DNA of 17,112 nucleotides, from NCBI GenBank assembly GCA_944393275.1, contig CALXZQ010000012.1, positions 1-17,112 on the forward strand, given 5' to 3'. Of this stretch, positions 7,309 to 17,000 are shown piece after piece. The notes beneath the pieces are model-generated. The model was not told where the DNA came from, made no database searches, and was given only the letters and a program-made list of their open reading frames with translations. Within the stretch, counting starts at the first letter, position 1, and each line of letters opens with the position of its first letter. This stretch comes from an uncultured Clostridia bacterium (GTDB lineage: Bacteria; Bacillota; Clostridia; TANB77; CAG-508). Both the position numbers and the translations under genes were made by a program.

Positions 7309-8091
7309 ATGGAAAGAAAGACCCACAAAATATTCAAAAAAAGCTTAATATTAATATTGAGTCTAGTTATAACACTATTGCTTAGTGCAATAGTATATTT
7401 TGCTGTGTCTGAATATAGAAGTAGTACAAAATTGCGCGCAGAAAATGGTGATGGATATAATGCAAACGAAGAAGAAACATCAGTTGATCGTGATTATTGG
7501 GAATGGCATACTAGAACGACAACAAATGATAATGCTTATAACGGAGAGCATATTGTTATGGATGGTGACAAGTTTACATTCTATGGATATGGACAAACAT
7601 CATATAAAGATTATTTATATAAATATTACGACCGTGCAGGAGTAAAAACTTTTAATTTAACTATAGATGAGGTAGTTGCAAATTATCATACACTAGAAGG
7701 AGCAGGATTTATATTTAATGCTAGCAAAAGTAATGACTTATTATCAGGATATATCCTATTAATGGAAGAATCTTTCATAAGACTTTATAGACTACAAGAT
7801 ATCAATAGTAATCAATTTGAGACAGGAGCAAATGGAACAGTAGCAAATTATGGTAATATGATAAGCTCAGCAAAAAAACCAACTACTAGTGTTCATAATC
7901 TAAGAATTATAGCAATGCCAACTAAAGTTATAGTATATGACAATGAGGCCTTGTTAATGGATGTAGACTTATCTTATGAAAACCATAAGGGAGAAGATTT
8001 TGGATTGGTTGTATCTTACGTACAACATGACTGTAGTCAATTAAGCACTATAGAATTTTCAAATTTCTCTATGAGTATAGAAGACTTTATA
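7309..8091 (+). other. N-terminal anchor and unidentified head of the giant surface protein
   Basis: Residues 1-11 are basic and 12-34 are hydrophobic. I see no clear signal-peptidase site; LRA-E at about 43-46 is a candidate. Residues 62-261 (from 7492) form a domain without SpaA features. It has alternating strand-like segments, including GAGFIFNASKSNDLLSGYIL, then FIRLYRLQD, LRIIAMPTKVIVYDNEALLM and FGLVVSYVQHDCSQL. The order (full-length feature, ligand-facing strand, IxVYDN loop, final FSNFSM strand) is reminiscent of concanavalin/LamG-like jelly rolls, which bind glycans or proteins. This is a fold guess only. As the outermost domain if the protein is wall-anchored at its C-terminus, it is the likely binding tip. 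Confidence 0.55.
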
Positions 8092-11000
8092 ATACCTGTA
8101 AAAAAGGTAGATGAAGATGGAAATGGATTGCAGGGTGCAGAGTTTCAGGTAAAAAACGCAGATAAGGAAGTAATAAGAACCGGTGTTACTGGAGAAGATG
8201 GCATTTGGAATATTCCAGGGCTAGTAGCTGGAGCATATACTCTAGAAGAAACAAAGCAACCAGAAGGATGTAAAAGAGATTTAAAATCTTACGGTTTTTC
8301 TGTAAATGCCGAAGGAAAAGCATTGAGTATAATAACTGGACAAGAAATAGATTTAGAAGTAGAAAATGAATTATTAAAAATTGAGCTAACCAAATATGAA
8401 GAGGAAACAACAAATCCAATACAGGGAGCAAAATTTATTCTACTTAATGAAGATCAAACGCAAGCCACTAATATATATGATGAAAAATGCGAAGCAATAA
8501 CAGACCAAGATGGAAAGTTTTATTTTAAAGGTATTAGGCAAGGAGTATATTATGTAAAAGAAACAGAAGTACCAGAAGGATATGAATTAAGTGATAAATT
8601 ATATAGATGTATTGTATATGAAAATGGAACTATTAATTATGTAGATATGCAAAATCAAATAATATATAATTCAAAGCTAATAGAATTAGCACCAGGAGCA
8701 GTAACAATAATTAAATATGAAGAAGAAACAGCTAAACCATTAGAAGGAGCTGTTATAGGATTTTATAAAGAAAATGGTGAAAAATTATTAGATACAGATG
8801 GAAATGCTATAGAATTAACTACTAATATAAATGGAGAAGTTGATTTAGCATCAGCAATAACTAAAATAAAACCTGGAAAATACAAATATAAAGAAATAAG
8901 AGCACCAATTGGATATGATTTGAATGATACAATATATGAATTTGAGATTAGAAATGATGGCACAGCCATTTTTACAAATGAAGATAATTCAGATACAAGT
9001 AGAGGAGTAATATACAATAAAGTAAGTAAAGCTGACATAACAGCAAATAAAGTGTGGGATGATGAAGATAATAAGGAGAATAAAAGACCAGCTAGTGTTA
9101 TATTGAAAATATTAAAAAATGGAGAGGAAGCTGCAAGAGAAGAAGTAAATGAGGAAAAGAATTGGTCATTTACTGCAAGTCTTCCAATTTATGACGAAAA
9201 TAAAAATTTAATAAATTATACAGTTGATGAAGAAGAAGTTAATGAATCTGACCTTCGTTTTTATAAAAAAGAAATAAATAATTATACTGTTACTAATAAA
9301 TATACAGTACCAGAAAACTCAAATTATAAAATAGAACATTATTTACAAAAAGATACTTTAGATGGATATGAATTACATGAAACGGAAACACTTACTGGCA
9401 AAACGAATTCTATAGTAACAGCTACACCTAAAAACTATGATGGATATATTTTAAATCCAAGAGTACAAGGAACTATAGAAAAAGGAAAGATATTAGCAGA
9501 TGGAAGTTTAGTATTAAAATTATATTATGACAAAATAGTGGAAACAAATTTTAATATAAATTTAGTAAATGTGGATGCGGAAACAGGTAAACCAATACAA
9601 AATTCTAAATATGACATAATTATAAGATATAATGATGGAACAACAGAAGAATTTCTAGAACAAAGAGTTGACACAAAAGGAAATATAAAAATTAATAATG
9701 TAGTTGCAAAAAATATAACTAAAGTTTGTATTAAACAAACCTTGGTTCCATCAACATACCTATTAGATGAAAATGAACAATATGTTGAAATAGAAGTAAA
9801 TAATAACAAAAAAATACAATTAACAGGCTCAAAATCAGAAAATGTAACAGCAAGTGTAGAGGATGATACTTTAAACATTATACATATGAACTATAAATTA
9901 AGAGGAAAGAATGCTATTAGAATAAATGCAGTAGATGGAATAGATAGCAGTATAAAAATTGGAGATGTGAAATTTATAGTTACATTTCCAGATGGAAGAG
10001 AACAAGAAGTTACCACAAATGAACAAGGAATAGCAGAGATTCCAGATATACCTGTACCAGGAGAAGGAGCATTTACTTATGAAATAAGACAAAAAAATAC
10101 AATAGATGGATATAAAGATAATACTACTCCAATATATGTTGAAATAACATTTGGTGGAGAGGGTGTAATTACTAATGTAAGGAAAATTTCTGGAAACGCG
10201 GATACAGAGCTTTTAGAAGAAACAGTAGGGTTATTTGAAAATAAGATAGCAAATATAACCATAAAGCAAGAAAGAACGGAACAAGGTCCTTTTGGAGACT
10301 ATGATATAAAAATAATAGAAAAAGATAAAGATACTGGAAGCTTAGTAGAAGGGGTAACTTATAAAATAGTTCAAAAAGGAACAACATCAGGAAACACATC
10401 AACCTTATCAACTATAAAAACAACAGATGCATCTGGACAAATATTATTAGATGCTTTAAATGATAGTGAATTAGTAATAAAAGTAGTGAGAACAAGAGTA
10501 CAAAACCCATATGTATTATTGCCAGAAGAAATAGAAATAATATTAGAAAGAGATACAAGTGGAGAATATGTGATAAAAACTCCTGTAGATGGAGTAACTA
10601 TAGATACCGGTAATAATTTAATTATTATTAATAGAGAAATATTTAAGAATGACTCACCAAGTAATTTAGCAAGGAGTAGGATAAATAATACAATATATAT
10701 TACAAAAGTAGATAAACTATTAAGACCATTACAAGGAATAACATTGGAATTAAGAGAGGCATCTACAGGTACATCATGGGAATTATTAACAGATGAAAAT
10801 GGTTTAGCAAAAATAACAGACACAGCGCTTGTACAAAAACTAGGAAGTGAATTTCCTCAATACCTAATGGACAAAGAAGGAACACTTACATTTTGGATAA
10901 CAGAAAAAACTGTACCATCAGGATTCGAAAGAATAGATGAAGATATAGGCTTTGAAGTAAAATATGCAATTAATCCGGATGGTGGTCTAGAAATTACTTC

Positions 11001-14000
11001 TATGAACGTCCTAGATGGATTAAGTTATTATCATATTGTAGACCAAGAATATGATCAATATTTAGAAGATGAATATACGCAAGTAGATATAAAAATGAAG
11101 GTAATAAACAATTATGGAAATAATAATGTAATAAAGGAATTAAAAATAGAAAAAGTAGATAGTAAAGATAAATCTATAAAATTGGCTAATGTAGCATTTA
11201 AAGTAGTATTAGAATATGAAAATGATGTGAAATTAACAACAGAAGGAATAACAGATAAAGATGGAATACTAATTATTCCAGAATTAATGCTTCCTCAAGC
11301 AGTAACTACGATAAAGATAATAGAAATATCTGCTCCAGATGAATATGAGATAGATAAAACACCAATAACAATAACTGTAACAAATGAAAATGGAGATTTA
11401 ATTGTGGAAGGAGCAGTATTAGAAGAAGATACTATTAGTGTTCAGGTAGAAAATGTAAAAATTCAGAAACCATATGACATATATATAAGAAAAAGAGATA
11501 AAAATACATCAGGATTAATTTCTGCCGCAGCAATATTTGAGGTAACTATAACAGACTCTACAGGAGTGGATACTAAAACATTATCAACTACCAATGGCTT
11601 AGTAAAAATAGAAGAATTAAATAGCAAAGGAAATATAACAATACAAGTAAAAGAAATACAGGCACCAATAGGATATGAGATAAATAATGAAATAACAACA
11701 GCATACCTTATAAAAAATAGCTTAGCAGAATCTGTAGAAATGGATACAAGTCAGAATCAAAATGATGTATCAGTTGATGATGATATTGTATATATAGATT
11801 TTTACAACGAAGAAAAAGAAGAAGATGATGAAGAAGAGGAAGATAAAGAAGACCCTATATTAGTTATTAAAAAGGTGGACGAAGATAATACAAAACTACC
11901 TCTATCAGGAGCAAAATTTCAAATAACTAATCCAAATAATGATACAAAAATGCTAACAACATCTTCAACAGGGGAAGCTAACATGGAGCTTTCAGAATTA
12001 TTATCTGGAAGATATACTATAGAAGAAATAGAAGCACCTAAAGATTATGAAATTACAAAAAAATTAGCAGTAGATTTAAATATTGATGAAGATAAAAATG
12101 TTACATCATGTGACATTGTAAAAGGATTGGGAGAGGAGTATTTAGACGACGTAGTAAATATAAAAGTTACGGATAAAAAAGTAACAATTACTATAAGTGA
12201 TAAAAAGAATGTAGAACCACTAGGACCATATACAATAATAATAGATAAAATAAGTAAAGGAGATAACAAAAAGTTAGAGGGTGCAAGGTTTGATATAAAC
12301 TTACAAGGTGGAACGAACTACATGCTAACAGAAGAAACTAAGGGAACAGAAGGAATAGTTTTAGAAGGATTGTCTGGAACTGGAGAAATAAATGTATCTA
12401 TACAAGAAATTAAAGAGCCAGAAGGATATAAAAAAGATGAAAAACTAAAAGAATTTAAGTTTACTAGGGACGAAGAAACAGGAGAAATAACATTAGATAC
12501 AAATTCTTTAAAAAATATAGAACAAAAAAATATAAAAATAAATGAGCAAACTATTACAGTAACTATTGAAAATGAACCAATAGTTGAGAACCTATTAACA
12601 ATAGAAAATGAAGATTTAGATGATAATTCCATAAAAATTGATGGAACTACCTTTGAAGTGCTTAGATTAGATTCAACTATTGCTAGAGAAATCACAAATA
12701 GTTCTGGATTAATAGAAGATATATCATTAGGATTAGATAAGGATACTACTGTAGAATATCTAATAAAGAATATTAATATGTCTAATACTGATTATTTACC
12801 TAATGAGGACGTAGTATTACAAATAGAGTATGATGCAGATGGTAAAATGAAGTCTGCTAATATAATCTCAGGTGATAAAGATGATCAAAATAGAGTAGTA
12901 GCCCAAATAGATTCTAGTGTAGACTATGTAGGAAAAAATAAAATAAAAATAATCATAAGATGTGAAAAACTTACACAAGGACAACTACTAATACAGAATG
13001 AAGATATAGAAGATAACTCTATAAAAATACGAGGTACAACATTTGAAGTGTATAAATTAGATTCAAGTATTGCTAGAGAAACTACCAATAGCTCAGGATT
13101 AACTAAAGAAATGAATCTAGGCTTGGAAGAAAACACAACTGTAGAATATTTAATAAAAAATATTAATATGACAGATACAAACTATAAAAAGAATGAAGAT
13201 GTAACCCTAAGAATAACGTATAACCAAACTGGGAAAATGCTTTCTGCAGAAATAGTATCTGGAGAAAAGGATTCTAAAAATAGAATAGTGGCAGAGATAG
13301 ATAGTAATGTAGATTATAAAAAAGATAACAAGATAAAATTAATAATAAGATGCGAAAAATATCCAGAAACTAAATTAATAATAGAAAATGAAGATATAGA
13401 TGATAGCTCTATAAAGATAGCGGGAACGACATTTGAAATAACTGAAACTGCGGATGGAGTTATAAGTGAAACAACTGATTCTTCAGGCTTGACAAAAGAA
13501 ATAATATTGGGTGTAGAAAGAGATACAGTAAAGCAGTATTTAATAAGAAATACCAATATGGATAATGAAGAATACAAGAATAATGAAGATATAGAGATAG
13601 AGATATCATATAATTCAGAAGGAAAAATTAATTATGTGAACATTATATCTAATAATGTGGACTTAAAGGGTAGAATATTTGCACAAATAGATGAAAGTAC
13701 AGATTATTTAAACAGTAATGAAATAAAATTAATCATACGTTGCGAAAAATACCCAGAAAGCAGAATAATAATACAAAATGAAGATATAGATGATAATTCT
13801 ATAAAAATTTCTGGAACAATATTTGAAATTAGCAAAAGACAAAATAATTTAGGAAGTGGAACCACAAATAGATTAGGAATAACAGAAGAAATATCATTAG
13901 GTTCAGCAGGAAATACAAAAGTAAGTTATACTATAAGAACAACCAAAATACAAAGCATGTATAATGCAAATGCGGATGTTACTTTAGAAATAGAATATGA

Positions 14001-17000
14001 TAATGAAGGAAAAATGTTATCAGCAAGTATTACGGGAGGGGAAAGAGATTCTGAGAATAGAGTTGTGGCACAGATAGATACTAGTGTAGATTATGTGGGT
14101 AACCAAGAAATAAAAATAATAATAAGATGTGAAAAAATACAAGATGAAGAAGATGATGAGGAAGAGCCAGACGACTTTGAAGTAACTTTAGAAAAAGTAA
14201 GTAAAAATAATGCAAGTACTAAAGTAGTAGGAGCAAAATATTCAATAAATATATTAAATGAGAAATTAAATGAAGAAATAACAAAAATAGAAAATACAAA
14301 TAGTGTAGGACAGATATCACTACCAGACATAAAAGGATATGGAGATTTTACTATAACAATAAATGAGTTAGAATCGCCAGCAGGATATATGATAGATGAA
14401 AATGAACATATTATTAGGATAAATATAGATGAACAAACAAAAGCATTAACAATATTAGAAGAAAAAGTAGGAACAAATGCAACAGTTATACTAGATAAAG
14501 TAAATAATGTAATAAAAGTTGTAATAGAAGAACAAACAGATGGTAGAATGCTAGGAATAATTAAAAAAGACTATGATGATGAGAAAGTATTGTTAAAAGA
14601 TTGTAAATTTACAATAACGGAAGGAGATTTTAGTGAAGAATTAATAACAGGAGCTAATGGTATAGCAGAAATAGAATTACCAGAAAGACCAGATGGAAAA
14701 TTTACATTTATAATAAAAGAAATAGAAAATACAAGTGGATATGACTTATTAGAAGAAGAGTTGAAATTAGGGATAATATATTCGGGAGGTTCAATAATTA
14801 GTGTAGATATAGGAGATACAGAAAATGCATATATATCAGAACAAACTGGAGATTATATAGAAGTAGCAATTTTAAATAAAAAATCAGAAGAACAAATAGA
14901 GACAAAATATGATATAGAACTGACTAAGACAGATGCATACTATACAAATATAGTTATACCTAATGCAGAAATAAAGATAGATGTAGATAATGAATTTGGT
15001 ATGAAGGGTATAACAAAGACAGAACTAACAGATTCAAATGGAAAAATACAAATAAATGATATATATGGTAATGGAAATGTAACAATATTAATAACAGAAT
15101 TAAATCCACCTCCAGGTAGAAAATTTGATACAAAAGAAAAGCAAGTAGTATTAAATATAGACCCTAATAATGGATGGATAAGATTAGATAAGCAAACAAA
15201 GAATGTAGATGTAGATATAGATAATGAAAATAAAAAGATATCTATAAGAATAAGAAATTATCCAGATGGAATATTCTATATAGGAGCTAATAAAGTAGAT
15301 GAAAAAGATGAAAATCTATTGTTAAAAGGAGCAGAGTATACAGTAACAAGAGAGGACACAGGGGAAACATTCACATTAGAAGAATTAATAGATGGATTAT
15401 TGTTATCTCCAGAAATTAGCTTTGAGGAGCAAACAGAAGAAGTAAAAGAATATACATATAAAATTATAGAAAACAAGGCTCCAAGTGGATATATGATAGA
15501 TACAACACCAATTATTCTAAAGGTAGAAGTAACTAAATTAGTAGAATCTGCTTATATAACAAATGCATACATAGAAAGTGGAAATGCTTCAATAACAGAA
15601 TTTGGAGATGGATATGTTCAATTAAAGTTAAAAGACAAAAAGGCCTCTTATGATATAGCACTTAAAAAAGTAGATAACATAGTAAAAGATTATGGAATAG
15701 CAAATACGAAGATAAAAGTACATGTTAAAGCAGAAAGTGGCGAAGAATATGAAGAAATATTAGAAACTAATGAAAATGGTCAAATAAATCTAGAAGGTCT
15801 ACAAGGTACAGGAAGAATAGAGGTAACAATAGAAGAAATAGAGGCAAGTCCAAATTATATAAAAGATGATGAAATAAAAACTATAATTTTTACAAGAAAT
15901 GAAATTATAGATGAAGAAACCGGAAATGTAAGTTATGAAATTACAATAGATGAAGTTATAGGAAATAAAATATCAGTAACTGAGAAAAATGGTATTATAG
16001 ATATTATTTTTGAAAATGAATTAGATTTAGAAAAAGCAATGTATATAAAAGTAATTAAAAAATGGGTAGATACTGAGGAACAAAGAAAAGATAGACCAGA
16101 AAACATAAAAATACAAATAAAAAATGGAGATGAAGTAGTAAAAGAAATTGTAATTTCAAATACAGACCAGGAAGTAACATTTACGGATTTACCTAGATAT
16201 GATTCTAATGGAAATGAAATTAAATATACAATAGCAGAAGCTGAAGTAAATGAAGGGGATTTAGATGAGTATGAGGCAAGTATAGATGAAAATACAAATA
16301 CTATAACAAATACTCATAAAGAAGAGACTGTAAATGTAAGAATTAAAAAAGTAATTAAAGGAACAGATATAGGTTTACAAGGAGCAACTATAGTATTAAT
16401 AGATGAAAATGGAGAAGAAAAAACAGCGGTTACAAATAAAGATGGGTATGTTATTTTCACAGACTTGGAAACAGGAAAAGAATATCAATATAAAGAAATA
16501 AAACAACCAATAGGATATATTTTAAATGGAGAATTATATAAATTTAGAATAGATTCAGAAGGAAATATAGAGGACATATATGGAAATAGAGTTATAGAGA
16601 ATGAAAGAATTAATTCAATTATAACTATAAAGAAGTATGAAACAAATACAAATACACCTCTAGCAGGAGCAACAATTAAAATATATAATTCTGATAGAGT
16701 TGAAATAGCAGAATTTACAACAAATGAATATGGAGAAATAAAATTCCGTGCAGAACCAGGAAAATATTATTATCAAGAAGTAATTGCACCAGAAGGCTAT
16801 GAATTGAATAACACAATGTATGAATTTACAGTAAACGAAAATGGTACAGTAACCTTTAAAGATAATGAAGGAATAATTTATAACAATAAAAAAGAGATAG
16901 ATAATCCAGGTGAAGATCCAGGAGATAATCCAGGTGAAGATCCAGGAGATAATCCAGGTGAAGATCCAGGAGATAATCCAGGTGAAGATCCAGGAGATAA

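Noticed and set aside
7400..7645. Plus-strand open frame of 81 codons at the start of the giant gene
   Set aside because: It is out of phase with the giant frame, has no ribosome binding site and no recognisable product.
10371..10823. Minus-strand open frame of 150 codons
   Set aside because: It lies antisense inside the giant gene, is Ser/Val/Ile-rich as expected from reversed ATA, GAA and ACA codons, and has no ribosome binding site.
12045..13577. Several minus-strand frames with similar sequences, looking like a repeated gene family
   Set aside because: They are the reverse shadow of the 390-bp repeats, which is why they resemble each other.
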